Shown here: piece by piece, positions 8,106-17,214 of the stretch
Numbering within the stretch: the stretch's first letter is position 1
How the letters are laid out: every line of letters starts with the position of its first letter
Notes under the pieces: generated by a model
Databases searched by the model: none
What the model was told of the DNA's origin: nothing
Seen by the model: only the letters and a program-made list of their open reading frames with translations
Program-made: the position numbers and the translations under genes
Assembly (NCBI GenBank): GCA_963766195.1
Contig: CAVXYY010000005.1
Location: 124,001 to 188,000, forward strand
Length of the DNA: 64,000 nucleotides
Reading direction: 5' to 3'
Origin: JAHEFT01 sp963766195
Lineage (GTDB): Bacteria > Pseudomonadota > Gammaproteobacteria > Xanthomonadales > SZUA-36

Positions 8106-8429
8106 TTTGATATACCTTTAAAATAGGATTAAACATTGATCAATCACAGATCTCAAAATATCAAAATACCGGGGTAATCGATTTACTTCTGAGAAGACCT
8201 TGAAAGGTTTGTAACCAATCGGTAATACAGGACGCGGCAGGAAAATATGACATTCTGACTTCCACGTATCTGGTGGCGGCACAATACGCCGTAAATGGCA
8301 GATATACAAGCTATTTCTTTTCCCGCGAAAAAGGAGAATCTTTTATCTGCGCGCTAAGTGAGCCAAATCAATCTGCTTTTGGCGGCTTGTATTAAGTTAT
8401 ACCTGACTGACCAAACTCTGGAGGCTGTC

Positions 8430-8819
8430 ATGATGACCGAAAGCCAGTTGCGAGAATTCAGGACGATGCTGAAAGAACGATTCTGTGATCTGAGAGAGGA
8501 AATCCGACTGGAATTGCTCAGTTCAGACGATCAGCATTTCATCGATCTTGCCGGCCAGGTCCATGATCTCGAGGAAGAGTCCGTGGCGGACCTGCTGGTG
8601 GATCTCAACCTTGCAATGATCGATATGCACGTCGAGGAAATTCGTGAGATCGACCAGGCCCTGATGCGAATCGCCACGGGGGACTACGGTGTCTGCGTTG
8701 ACTGCCAGGGAGAAATTGATCTCGAGCGACTGCAGGTCTACTTGACCGCCAAGCGCTGCACACCTTGCCAAAAGGCCTGGGAACACGGACACGCGGGGCA
8801 GGACAGAAGCACGTTATAG
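8430..8819 (+). CDS. TraR/DksA family zinc-finger regulator
   Basis: The product of 129 residues has an N-terminal coiled-coil region (LREFRTMLKERFCDLREEIR) and a C-terminal CVDCQ...CTPCQ zinc finger, the DksA/TraR arrangement. DksA-like proteins enter the secondary channel of RNA polymerase and alter initiation. The DxxDxA tip of true DksA is not evident (the coiled-coil part reads DLNLAMIDMHVEEIREIDQAL), so it is probably a paralogue. The open frame begins at 8358, but GGAGG at 8420-8424 fixes the start at ATG 8430 or the adjacent ATG 8433. The gene is monocistronic, bounded by the csp leader and a large inverted-repeat element. Confidence 0.85.
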   Translation: MMTESQLREFRTMLKERFCDLREEIRLELLSSDDQHFIDLAGQVHDLEEESVADLLVDLNLAMIDMHVEEIREIDQALMRIATGDYGVCVDCQGEIDLERLQVYLTAKRCTPCQKAWEHGHAGQDRSTL

Positions 8820-8980
8820 GTGGCCCATAACCGGGCATGCGAAAGCGCCTGGCTCGGTCTGGCGGCGCCTGGCTTGATCTTCACTCAACCGATAGCGCTG
8901 CTATCGGTTTCGCTCCAGACCGGCGCCATACACCACCATCCCTTCGCCATGCTGCTTCCACCAGCCCGGTTATGGGCCAC
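8820..8980. repeat. 160-bp structured element with 17-bp terminal inverted repeats
   Basis: The stretch begins with GTGGCCCATAACCGGGC (8820-8836) and ends with its exact reverse complement (8964-8980). In its centre a 10-bp perfect stem AACCGATAGC/GCTATCGGTT closes on a 3-base loop (8887-8909). It fills the gap between the TraR/DksA gene and the convergent AddA-like gene almost exactly, with its first base right after the stop codon. It could be a miniature transposable element or a compound terminator. No convincing open frame is present inside. Confidence 0.7.
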
Positions 8981-8995
8981 TGGGTGAGGGTTTGG

Positions 8996-11900
8996 CTATT
9001 GGTCCTGGATTTCCAGGAAACGGTTCAGCAACGGAAAGTACAGAGCGGTCCGGATGGGCCGGCTTTCGTTGATAGCAAGCGCTTGCCTGTATTGCTGCAA
9101 CTGTTCACGGTAGCGTTCGGCTTCGTTTTGCAGAAAACCTTCCAGGTCGCCGCCCACGTGGCTTGAGGTCTTGTAGTCGATAATCCAGCGGGCGCCGCTG
9201 TCAATAAAGGTACGGTCAAGCACCAGGTTCCTGGGTTGGCCGTCCAACACAGCCGTCACGGCATATTCACACTCCGCACTTTCGCGCGGCTCAAGCACCC
9301 ACCTGCCGAGTTCGGAGCCCAGGCAGTTGTCCAGCGCCAGCACCACCCGAGCGATGATCGCGTCGGCCTTGGCGCCTTGTACGCCCTCCCTGACGAGTTG
9401 CCGCCTGCACCAGTTTTCGTGCCATACCTTGCCGTCGTCGCGCCAGGTTTGCAGCCCCTGCACGGCGATTTCCTGCAAAAGCCGGTGAACCAGGTTTCCG
9501 GTCAGGCGGGCGTCCTCCCCCGCCCAGCGAAATTCAATGGTGTCGCGGATTTCGGGAGGCTCGGCTTGTGCCTGCCGCACGGGTGCATGTGGCGCGGGCA
9601 GTTGCCAGCCGGCTGACAGGCGACGGTATACCTGCGGTAAGTCGGCCGAATGTGCAGACGGGTCATCATCTTCATCCAGTTCGACAGGCGTTTCTCCCGG
9701 ATCGGCAGCAGCCAGGATCCGCAGTGTCTGCCCGGCCTGGATGGCCGGCCACAATTGGCATAGCAAGGTGCCGCCCCCCGGCTTGATTTCACCAGACTTG
9801 GTGGGGGTGACGGCGGCGAACAGGTGCAGGCCATGAATCGCCCTGGTGCTCGCCACGTAAAGCAGGCGACCGTTTTCGAGGCTTTGCCGGCGCTTTTCGA
9901 CATCGGAGATGAACTTGACGAGGTCGCCCTCGCTTTTCTGCCGTACCTTGTCTTCGGAGTTGCGCATCGGTGAAATCACGATGCGGTCTTGCCCCGCAAG
10001 TTCGAACCAGTGCAATAACCGCCCCTTGTCGTTGCCGGTCTCGCGGTTAAGCCCGGGCAGAATAACGGTATCAAATTGCAGGCCTTTGGCCGCGTAGATG
10101 GTCATGACCTGCAGCTTGTCGCTGGCCAGGGTATCGGGCTCTGCATAGAGGTTTTTCATGCTTTCCGTGAGCGTATCCCGATCAACCGGAAGGTTTTCAT
10201 TTTCCAGTGAATCGAGCAGGGCGAAATAGGTCGCCGCGTCATCCAGCTCGCTGGCGCTGTTCACACAGGCCGGGCCGCCCAGTACGTTCCAGGCGGACTC
10301 GACCATCGCGCGGACAGGTTCACGCCCCCTTCGCCGGCAAGCGGCCAGGAGTGCCGGCGCGATCCGCGACAGCCGCTGCTGCCCGGGAGGGGTCAGCCCA
10401 CCGGGCTCCCCGTCATTTGCGTGCTGGCTGGCAGCGATGCTGTCCAGCAGAATGCCGTCCGGATTGCCGCCGGCCAACTCGTCGAGGTCGGCAAGGTCGA
10501 GACCGCAGAAAGGCGACCGCAGGACTGAGAGCCATGCGAGCCTGTCGGCGGGTTGGGTCAACGCCAGTGTCAGGGAAACCAGGTCCTGGACCAGCGGGGT
10601 TTCCGCCAGTGGATTGAAGTCGATGGCCTGGTAGCGGAACCGGCTGTTTTCTTCTTTCAGCCGGTCGAGCAGGTTGAGGATCTCGCCGGCGTGATTGCGC
10701 GAGCGGACCAGCACGGCCACACGATGCGCCGGGTCCGCCAGCCGGATGACTTCGATGACCCTCCGGGCTTCCTCTGCATCGTCGCGCACCGCGAGAATTT
10801 CCGTGGTCACGGCTCCGTCGACCGGCGCGCCAGGGCGCGAGCAGGATGCGCTGTAGTGGACAGCGCCTTGCACCGGGTCGCTGTGCCGCGGCATGACCTG
10901 CGGGAAAATCCGGTTGACCCAGTCCACGATCGGTTGGGTGGAGCGGAAATTGACCTGGAGTTGAAGAGGTCGAAGCTTGATATGGCGGAACAGTTGCCCA
11001 TCGAAAGCCTGGATGAACAGGCTCACCTCCGCCTTGCGGAAACGATAAATGGACTGCATCGGGTCGCCGACCAGGAACAGCGTTCGACCATCGCCTTCGT
11101 TCCAGCCCGCCGTGAGCCTGTTCAACAAGTGGATCTGACTGAGCGAAGTGTCCTGGAACTCGTCCACCAACAGGTGCTCAATGCGATAGTCCATGCGCAG
11201 CGCGAGGTTGCTGGGCTCATCGTCTTTGCCGAGCGCCTGGATCGCCCGCGCGGCAATTTCACCAAAATCGGTTTGCCCGGTTTCCGCCATCACAAAGAGC
11301 CATTCCTGCGATGCGCGGATCAGGATGCGCATCAGCGCCTCGAGCGATTCCCAGGCATCGTCATCGTAGCCCGGCCCGGGAAGCTTGCAAATGGCATTGA
11401 ACTGGTCGCGCAGCGCGTCGTTGTTCCGGAAGGTATCCAAAAGCGCTTTGAAACCGTCTTTCCAGTGTTGGCGCAGGGCCTTTTCTTCGCCTTTGGCATT
11501 GGATGGGGCGGGGAAACCGGCTCCTGCATCGGCGCTGGCCCGCCATTTATCGCCGGCAGCGGTGAGTAAACGCCGGATCATGGTTACCCAGTGCTGCAGT
11601 GCATCGGCGTCGGTGGGAAGGTCCAGGAAGCCGGTGTCCTGGCCGCCACAGGCCTGCAGCAGTGCTTTGACGGCAGCGGCGTCTGCAGGGGCGTTACCCA
11701 GTGAGTAGTTCAGGTAACGGGGCAGTTCGGCGAGCAGCTCACCCGGGATATTTTCACGGGCCGACCGCAACTCGGCCTCGATCAGCAGGCGCAATCCGTC
11801 CTCCAGGCCTTCGCGGTCGAACCCGTGCCCGGTCCGGATGTCCAGCAGGTGACTGATCCACTGTTCGCGGCGACCGAGCATGCTGGTGATCAGTTCCACC

Positions 11901-12469
11901 AGGCGGTCGTACTGGTTGTCATAACGGTCAAGCACCCGGACCAGGTCCGCCTGTAATTCATCGCTGCTGTCTTCGATTGCAGCCATGGTTTTCGCAGCCG
12001 CGGCGCGGTACAGGGTTTCAGGGTCCTGGGCGATCTGCTGACCGCCCCCCAGCCCGGAAAGTATCGGCAGTTGCCGGGCGATTTCACTGCACAGGCTGTC
12101 GATGGTGCGTATGCGCAAACGGCCGGGATTTTCCAGCAGGCCCCATTCGCGTTCCGAGTCGTTTTTCAATGCGGCCAACGCCAGCTCGCGGCTGACCTGT
12201 TCGTGCGGTTCGAGTTCTTTATCCGGCTCGTTTGCCGCCGCTTGCAGCCGCCTGACCAGGCGGTGACGCATTTCGGCAGCCGCCTTGCGGGTAAACGTGA
12301 TCGCAATCACTTCTTCGGGGTTTTCCACCCGGGCCAGCAGTCCGAGCATGCGCTGGGTGAGCAGTTCCGTTTTGCCGGAACCGGCCGGGGCCTGGACAAT
12401 CCACGAATGTTCCGGGTTCCGCGCCTGTTCGCGTTCCCGCCAGTCGCCCGGTTGCATGGGGCGGCTCAT
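8996..12469 (-). CDS. AddA-like UvrD-type helicase/nuclease
   Basis: This 1157-residue protein begins with a UvrD/Rep helicase: Walker A QAPAGSGKTE near residues 26-35, AITFTRKAAAEM (motif Ia), LLVDEFQDTS (Walker B) and LFLVGDPMQSIYRFR. The C-terminus has a PD-(D/E)XK nuclease with WIIDYKTSSH (Asp1098, Lys1100) followed by the QxxxY-like block QLQQYRQAL. This is the AddA layout: helicase plus nuclease in one chain, processing double-strand DNA ends for RecA loading. Its ATG overlaps the TGA of the upstream nuclease gene (ATGA), so the two are coupled and probably form a heterodimer. Sequence is divergent from Bacillus AddA, hence no gene symbol. Confidence 0.88.
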   Translation of the reverse strand: MSRPMQPGDWREREQARNPEHSWIVQAPAGSGKTELLTQRMLGLLARVENPEEVIAITFTRKAAAEMRHRLVRRLQAAANEPDKELEPHEQVSRELALAALKNDSEREWGLLENPGRLRIRTIDSLCSEIARQLPILSGLGGGQQIAQDPETLYRAAAAKTMAAIEDSSDELQADLVRVLDRYDNQYDRLVELITSMLGRREQWISHLLDIRTGHGFDREGLEDGLRLLIEAELRSARENIPGELLAELPRYLNYSLGNAPADAAAVKALLQACGGQDTGFLDLPTDADALQHWVTMIRRLLTAAGDKWRASADAGAGFPAPSNAKGEEKALRQHWKDGFKALLDTFRNNDALRDQFNAICKLPGPGYDDDAWESLEALMRILIRASQEWLFVMAETGQTDFGEIAARAIQALGKDDEPSNLALRMDYRIEHLLVDEFQDTSLSQIHLLNRLTAGWNEGDGRTLFLVGDPMQSIYRFRKAEVSLFIQAFDGQLFRHIKLRPLQLQVNFRSTQPIVDWVNRIFPQVMPRHSDPVQGAVHYSASCSRPGAPVDGAVTTEILAVRDDAEEARRVIEVIRLADPAHRVAVLVRSRNHAGEILNLLDRLKEENSRFRYQAIDFNPLAETPLVQDLVSLTLALTQPADRLAWLSVLRSPFCGLDLADLDELAGGNPDGILLDSIAASQHANDGEPGGLTPPGQQRLSRIAPALLAACRRRGREPVRAMVESAWNVLGGPACVNSASELDDAATYFALLDSLENENLPVDRDTLTESMKNLYAEPDTLASDKLQVMTIYAAKGLQFDTVILPGLNRETGNDKGRLLHWFELAGQDRIVISPMRNSEDKVRQKSEGDLVKFISDVEKRRQSLENGRLLYVASTRAIHGLHLFAAVTPTKSGEIKPGGGTLLCQLWPAIQAGQTLRILAAADPGETPVELDEDDDPSAHSADLPQVYRRLSAGWQLPAPHAPVRQAQAEPPEIRDTIEFRWAGEDARLTGNLVHRLLQEIAVQGLQTWRDDGKVWHENWCRRQLVREGVQGAKADAIIARVVLALDNCLGSELGRWVLEPRESAECEYAVTAVLDGQPRNLVLDRTFIDSGARWIIDYKTSSHVGGDLEGFLQNEAERYREQLQQYRQALAINESRPIRTALYFPLLNRFLEIQDQ

Positions 12470-15267
12470 GCGGCGGACTCCCGGTCGCGCAACGCCCTGA
12501 GTTGTTCAAGTTCGGTGATGCGGCACAGGGGTTGCAATTCACAGTAGCTGTTATCGCAGGTCTTGCGGCCATTCTTGGGGTCAATCGCAGCGTCGCCGGC
12601 GAGGAATTCAGCCATCAGCCGATGCAGGGTGCCGCGCCAGTTATCGATGGTGACCGGCATATTCTGCCCGGCTTCGACAATGACCGAATTCCGCGCGCCC
12701 TTCGCGGGCGGCAAGCCGGGGAAAATACCCTCCCTGGTTACTACGCCGCGATAAAGGCATTCTTCATCCCGGATCACCGCGAACGCTATTGCGGCGGGCG
12801 GGGATTCCGCACTGATCGCATACAACGGCAATTGCGGATCCTCGGGCCGGTCTCCAAACCATTTTTTCGGGTCAACTTTGCCGGTTTTATAATCGATGAT
12901 GACATTTTCACCGCCGGGCAAACGGTCAATCCGGTCGATGTACAAACGAATCGGCTGGCCTTCGATTTCCTGCAGTATCTCTTTTTCGAAACCCATCACT
13001 TCAAAGGGACCCCGGAATTTTTCCAACTCCAGGCAGGCAGCCGCCAACCGCGCCAGGCGGTTGCCTTCAACCTCTCTGAATTCCGGGCGGTCGCGGAGAC
13101 TGCGTTCAGCATTTACGACCTCGTCCACGACTCTGCGAATCCGGGACTCGAGCGTGGCGTCATCGAGTGACAAAAGTGCCCCGTGAGTACGCGTTTCCAT
13201 CCAGAAAATTTCCAGCACCCGGTGCATCAGGCTGCCGTGCAGCATCGGGCTGATACCGTCCACCGGGGTCTCGAGACCGGTGGCCCCGAGCCGGTTGCTG
13301 GCGAATGCCCGGAATGGGCACAATGCCTGGTGCTTGAGGATGGAACTTCCACCCCTTGCCGTGCCATGCCTGGAACGGCCGGGAAATTGTATCGGCTCTA
13401 TCCGGGGCGCCTCTGCCTGGTTGATTCTGATCTGCCAGCTGTCACCCTGCCAGCCCTCGACTTCATCTGCCGGCTGGACCGGATCGCCGGTTAACAGCGG
13501 GCTTGGGAGCATGTCCTCGCCATCGACCTGGCCGGGATAGCTGAAAACGCAATCCGCCGAGGTTTCCAGCAGCCGCCGGGTGATGGAGCGGGCGACTTCA
13601 AGTTCCCGCTGCGGACTGGAATGAGGCAATTGTGCTTTCCTTTGCAGCAGGCCGGGAATGAATGGGTTGGGCTGGGCAGTCGGGGGCCAGTTGTCGTTGT
13701 GCAGGCCCAGCACCCAGAGATGGTCAAATCGCAAGCCGCTGACTTCATACAAGCCCAGGACCTGGATCGTGGCTGGTGGTGTTCGCGGCTGAAAAACACG
13801 TTCCTGGCATACCTGTTGCAGTTGGTTGATTGCCGCCTGGCGGCCCAGTGCAGGCCTCGTAGCATCCAGGGAGGCGAGTTCACGCAGGCCTTCCTGCCAG
13901 GCCTGAAATGCCTGCCAGGTCTCGCTGTGCTCCGGGGCTAATTGCTCCGCTTCCGGTTCGTTGACCAACGGCCACCCGAGTTGTGATAACAGGCTATCGA
14001 TGGCTTCGGCCCAGGCGGATGGCGCCCGGGCGCCCCGGCTGTCTTTTTCAAATCGGGTCAGCGTTTTGATGATGCCGGCCAGGACCGGGCTTTTCCACGG
14101 CCTCGCCTCAAACTGGTCGGGCGGTAATTCCTGGTGATTCCGGTCGTGTTTCCGAACTTCGCCTGCACGGTAACGGACTTCTCCTGGTTTCAGCTGCCGT
14201 GGATAGTTATCCCGCAGGCATTTTTCCAGCAGCGCGCGGCTGTTGCGCTCGGAGACGGCGCCGCTGATCCAGGGGGAACGCAACACACGGCCGACATCCT
14301 GGATACCTGTCCGGCTGTCCAGCAGGCGCAGCAGATTGAAGGCAGACTCGATCATGGGGACGCGCGCCAACGGCAAGCCCATCGAGATATTCCAGGGCTT
14401 GGAGTGATGATTCGGCCCGGCGCCCCCGGGTATCAGGATTTCGCCAAGGTGGCGTTCGATTTCCGCCCGCCGTTCCTGGAGGCCCGGCACCACTAACCCG
14501 ATGCGGGAAGCCGGTTCCTGCTCGTACCAATAGCGGACCCAGCGGGCCATTTGCTGCAGCTCTTCTTTGCTGTTACGGCTTTTCCACAACCGGGCACGGC
14601 AGCTTGCCGGGGTGATTGCCAGCGGGAAAACGGAATGGCCGGCTTCGCTCAGCGCTGCCAGTAATTCCATTTGCGCCGGGTTGAATTCATCGAAACCCAG
14701 AAAACCGGTCCCAGCGCCACTGTCGGCAGTGGGGCCGCAGTCCAGGTGCTGTGCGGCCCGGCCCAAAAGAGCGGTCCGGTCCTCGGGTGGGATCCAGTTC
14801 TGACGCTGGCAAAGGGTTTCGAATGAACGGTTCCAGTGTGCGAAGGCGCTGTGGTTTTCGTTTTCATCGCCAAACCAGCTCGCGTGGTGACGATCCAGCC
14901 GCCAATCGACAACCAGGCAACGGGTGTCGCGCAACCGGGCGGCCAGTGACTCAGGCCGGAGCAACAGTCGCGCCCGCGGGTCATCACGTAAAACGCTTTG
15001 CCAAAGGTCCAGCAATTGCCGGTTGCCGGGAACCGCAACGTCGAATCCTTTGATACCCTGCAGGCTGGCCGCTTCCCAGAGGCGTTCAAGCCAGGCATTC
15101 CAGGAAAGGATGTCCGGGCTGCGCCACTGGCGGTCTCCACGGCTGATACGCCACTGGCCGTATTGACCGGCCAGCACGCGCGCGAGGCGGCTGTTGCCGG
15201 TTACCAGCGTCAGGCCGGATGAAAGCCGTTGGAACAGGGTCTCGTGGTTGATGTCGGAAACGATCAT
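12466..15267 (-). CDS. AddB-like PD-(D/E)XK nuclease subunit
   Basis: The 933-residue protein has a degenerate helicase-like body (no GKT in the LTLVTGNSRLARVL segment) and a C-terminal nuclease with VIIDYKTGKVDP. One cysteine in ALCPFRAF plus Cys904, Cys909 and Cys915 near the C-terminus fit the four-cysteine iron-sulfur staple of AddB-type nucleases. It precedes the AddA-like gene with a 4-base overlap, so the pair should make a recombinational-repair exonuclease equivalent to RecBCD. A TATCAT hexamer lies six bases before the ATG, which suggests a leaderless transcript. Chi-site specificity cannot be predicted from the sequence. Confidence 0.85.
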   Translation of the reverse strand: MIVSDINHETLFQRLSSGLTLVTGNSRLARVLAGQYGQWRISRGDRQWRSPDILSWNAWLERLWEAASLQGIKGFDVAVPGNRQLLDLWQSVLRDDPRARLLLRPESLAARLRDTRCLVVDWRLDRHHASWFGDENENHSAFAHWNRSFETLCQRQNWIPPEDRTALLGRAAQHLDCGPTADSGAGTGFLGFDEFNPAQMELLAALSEAGHSVFPLAITPASCRARLWKSRNSKEELQQMARWVRYWYEQEPASRIGLVVPGLQERRAEIERHLGEILIPGGAGPNHHSKPWNISMGLPLARVPMIESAFNLLRLLDSRTGIQDVGRVLRSPWISGAVSERNSRALLEKCLRDNYPRQLKPGEVRYRAGEVRKHDRNHQELPPDQFEARPWKSPVLAGIIKTLTRFEKDSRGARAPSAWAEAIDSLLSQLGWPLVNEPEAEQLAPEHSETWQAFQAWQEGLRELASLDATRPALGRQAAINQLQQVCQERVFQPRTPPATIQVLGLYEVSGLRFDHLWVLGLHNDNWPPTAQPNPFIPGLLQRKAQLPHSSPQRELEVARSITRRLLETSADCVFSYPGQVDGEDMLPSPLLTGDPVQPADEVEGWQGDSWQIRINQAEAPRIEPIQFPGRSRHGTARGGSSILKHQALCPFRAFASNRLGATGLETPVDGISPMLHGSLMHRVLEIFWMETRTHGALLSLDDATLESRIRRVVDEVVNAERSLRDRPEFREVEGNRLARLAAACLELEKFRGPFEVMGFEKEILQEIEGQPIRLYIDRIDRLPGGENVIIDYKTGKVDPKKWFGDRPEDPQLPLYAISAESPPAAIAFAVIRDEECLYRGVVTREGIFPGLPPAKGARNSVIVEAGQNMPVTIDNWRGTLHRLMAEFLAGDAAIDPKNGRKTCDNSYCELQPLCRITELEQLRALRDRESAA

Positions 15268-15273
15268 ATGCGC

Positions 15274-15279
15274 ATGATA
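15274..15279 (-). promoter_or_regulatory. TATCAT placed for a leaderless start
   Basis: On the minus strand TATCAT is followed by six bases (GCGCAT) and then the ATG of the AddB-like gene. The spacing puts the transcription start at the first base of the start codon. The -35 region is not recognisable. Confidence 0.35.
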
Positions 15280-15438
15280 CTGCGTGCCTTCTCAAAAACT
15301 GAGTTTTTCCGCGGCGGACCCCGGAATTTCTCTGCTTTCCCACAACAAGCTGACGGCCTTGTGAAGTGGGGGGATCAGCCTCATTTATTTAAAGGAATTT
15401 AATATAAGCAGTTTTCCCGTTTGAACAGGGTCGGACCC

Positions 15439-15894
15439 ATGAGTTTTTCAAGAAAAGTCACTTGCCCCTATTGCGGCGCCGTCGAGCGAATCCCGGCCGA
15501 ACAGTTCAATGACCAGCTGAAATGTGGAAGCTGTCACCGCGCAATGTTCGCCGCCCGGCCCATGGAACTCACGGCTGCTGAATTCGCCGAAAAAATCGCC
15601 GGCAGTGATATCCCTGTATTGGTGGATTTCTGGGCGCCCTGGTGCGGACCCTGCACAGCCATGGCGCCTGCGTTTGAGAAAGCCGCGATAGCGATGGAGT
15701 CGCGGGTGGTATTCGCCAGGCTGAACACGGACGATGAGCAGCAGATCGCCCAGCAATTCGATATTCGAAGTATCCCTACGATGATCCTGTTCCGGGATGG
15801 GAAGGTAGTCGCCCGTCATTCGGGCGCCATGATGGGTGGCGAAATCGAAAAGTGGGTTTCTGACCAGCTGTCGCAGCCCGCCATAACTCAATGA
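15439..15894 (+). CDS. trxC: Thioredoxin 2 (TrxC)
   Basis: The protein of 151 residues has the TrxC layout: an N-terminal zinc ribbon with CPYC and CGSC, then a thioredoxin fold with the active site WCGPC and the cis-proline segment IPTMILF. TrxC reduces disulfides in the cytoplasm, often in the oxidative-stress response; the zinc ribbon sets its redox behaviour. ATG 15439 is preferred since MSFSRKVTCPYC begins the ribbon; an upstream TTG at 15421 would add six residues. It stands alone between the divergent AddB-like gene and a convergent glycosyltransferase. Confidence 0.93.
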   Translation: MSFSRKVTCPYCGAVERIPAEQFNDQLKCGSCHRAMFAARPMELTAAEFAEKIAGSDIPVLVDFWAPWCGPCTAMAPAFEKAAIAMESRVVFARLNTDDEQQIAQQFDIRSIPTMILFRDGKVVARHSGAMMGGEIEKWVSDQLSQPAITQ

Positions 15895-15943
15895 GCGCTT
15901 CGGCGCTATCCGGGTTTCCGGTTGTGCCCGGCTGGTTTCCTCA

Positions 15944-17068
15944 TCAGGATTCGGCCATCAACTGCCGGTACAACTCCAGCGTTTTCTGAATGGTGTCTTC
16001 ACTCCGAAAATACTGACCGATGCGATCCCTGGCGGCTTGTCCAAGCTGCCGTCGATTTTCGGGATGGTCGTAAAGCCACTCCATCGCCCTGGCGAGGGCA
16101 GGCTCGTCACCTGCTGGAACCACCAGGCCGCATTCTCCATCGATAACGAGTTCGGTATTGCCACCCACAGGCGTGACCAGCGGGCAAACTCCATAAGCCA
16201 TGCCTTCAATCACTGCCCGCGACAAGCCTTCACCTTCAAGGACGGGCAGGCAACATACATCGCAGGCCGCCATGATCGCGGGCGCGTCGGTGCGGAAGCC
16301 GGCAAAGTGAACCCGGTCGGGGTGGGGCAAGCGGGACACTTCGGAAAGTATTTCTTCATTGCCTTCGTGGCCGAGAAACAGCAGGTGAATATTACTGCCC
16401 GGATTGGTCAGACCCAGTGCTCGGACTAACTGCAGGATGCCTTTCCTCGGTCTGAGCCGCGAGGTCACCGCGACCACCATGGCCGGGCCCACTATGCCGA
16501 ATTTTCCCAGGTCGGCAGGCGGTGACTGGTACCACTCGAGTTTATGGCCTTTGTGTATGGTTACCACCTTGTCAGGATCCAGTTTCAGACCCAGCAGACG
16601 AACATCCTGAAGCAGATACTGCCGAACGCCTTCCGCCACGCAGACGATCCGGTCAATACGTGGATTCAGGAAACGCACCCAGGATAAGGGTGACCACCAG
16701 GCGACGTTGCCGGTGACACCCAGGTAAGCGATGAGCTTTGGCGACCGGCCCCGGCGTTGCAGCTTTTTTGTCGCCATCACCATGTGCAGGGTGGTGCGGC
16801 TGTTGCCCGTGTGAATGATGTTGATTGCGTGCTCCAGGACTGTCTTTCGAATGTCCGCCAGCACCGCCCTGTCGAGTTTCTTTGTCCAGCGCACATCCGT
16901 GACCGGGATACCGCAGTCCCGAATACGTTGCACATGTACTGAATCCAGCTTGCCAAAAACGTGTACTTCATGACCCGCCGCGTGCACGCCCATGATCATC
17001 GCAGACTCACCCCGATCGCTCTTGTCGGTGAGATACAGTATTTTCAGTTTCTGCTTTTCTGCTTGCAC
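15944..17068 (-). CDS. Glycosyltransferase family 4 protein
   Basis: The 374-residue protein has a GT-B fold: an N-terminal half with KILYLTDKSDRGESAM, and a C-terminal Glycos_transf_1 domain with VAVTSRLRPRKGILQLV, the donor-binding VLEGEGLSRAVIEGMAYG and VTPVGGNTELV. The E-x7-E retaining motif is recognisable in EGEGLSRAVIEG. The enzyme transfers a sugar from an activated donor, probably for cell-surface glycan. No other glycan genes lie near, so the substrate is open. The start is a GTG at 17068; a TATAAT at 17102-17107 (minus strand) would give a leader of about 30 bases. Confidence 0.87.
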   Translation of the reverse strand: MQAEKQKLKILYLTDKSDRGESAMIMGVHAAGHEVHVFGKLDSVHVQRIRDCGIPVTDVRWTKKLDRAVLADIRKTVLEHAINIIHTGNSRTTLHMVMATKKLQRRGRSPKLIAYLGVTGNVAWWSPLSWVRFLNPRIDRIVCVAEGVRQYLLQDVRLLGLKLDPDKVVTIHKGHKLEWYQSPPADLGKFGIVGPAMVVAVTSRLRPRKGILQLVRALGLTNPGSNIHLLFLGHEGNEEILSEVSRLPHPDRVHFAGFRTDAPAIMAACDVCCLPVLEGEGLSRAVIEGMAYGVCPLVTPVGGNTELVIDGECGLVVPAGDEPALARAMEWLYDHPENRRQLGQAARDRIGQYFRSEDTIQKTLELYRQLMAES

Positions 17069-17214
17069 GATTGCGCCGGTCTGTCGTTTGCCTGTCGGCT
17101 TATTATATGTTGATGCTAGTGGTATGCTTTGTATTATGATTCTGATTTAAGGCTGCCGGGATCTTTTCACGGATGGCCTCCAGCCAACGGTAAATTCATT
17201 GAGGCTCAAACACC

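Noticed and set aside
8118..8309. Small frame in the csp leader
   Set aside because: AT-rich leader without ribosome binding site; more likely untranslated region of the cold-shock gene.
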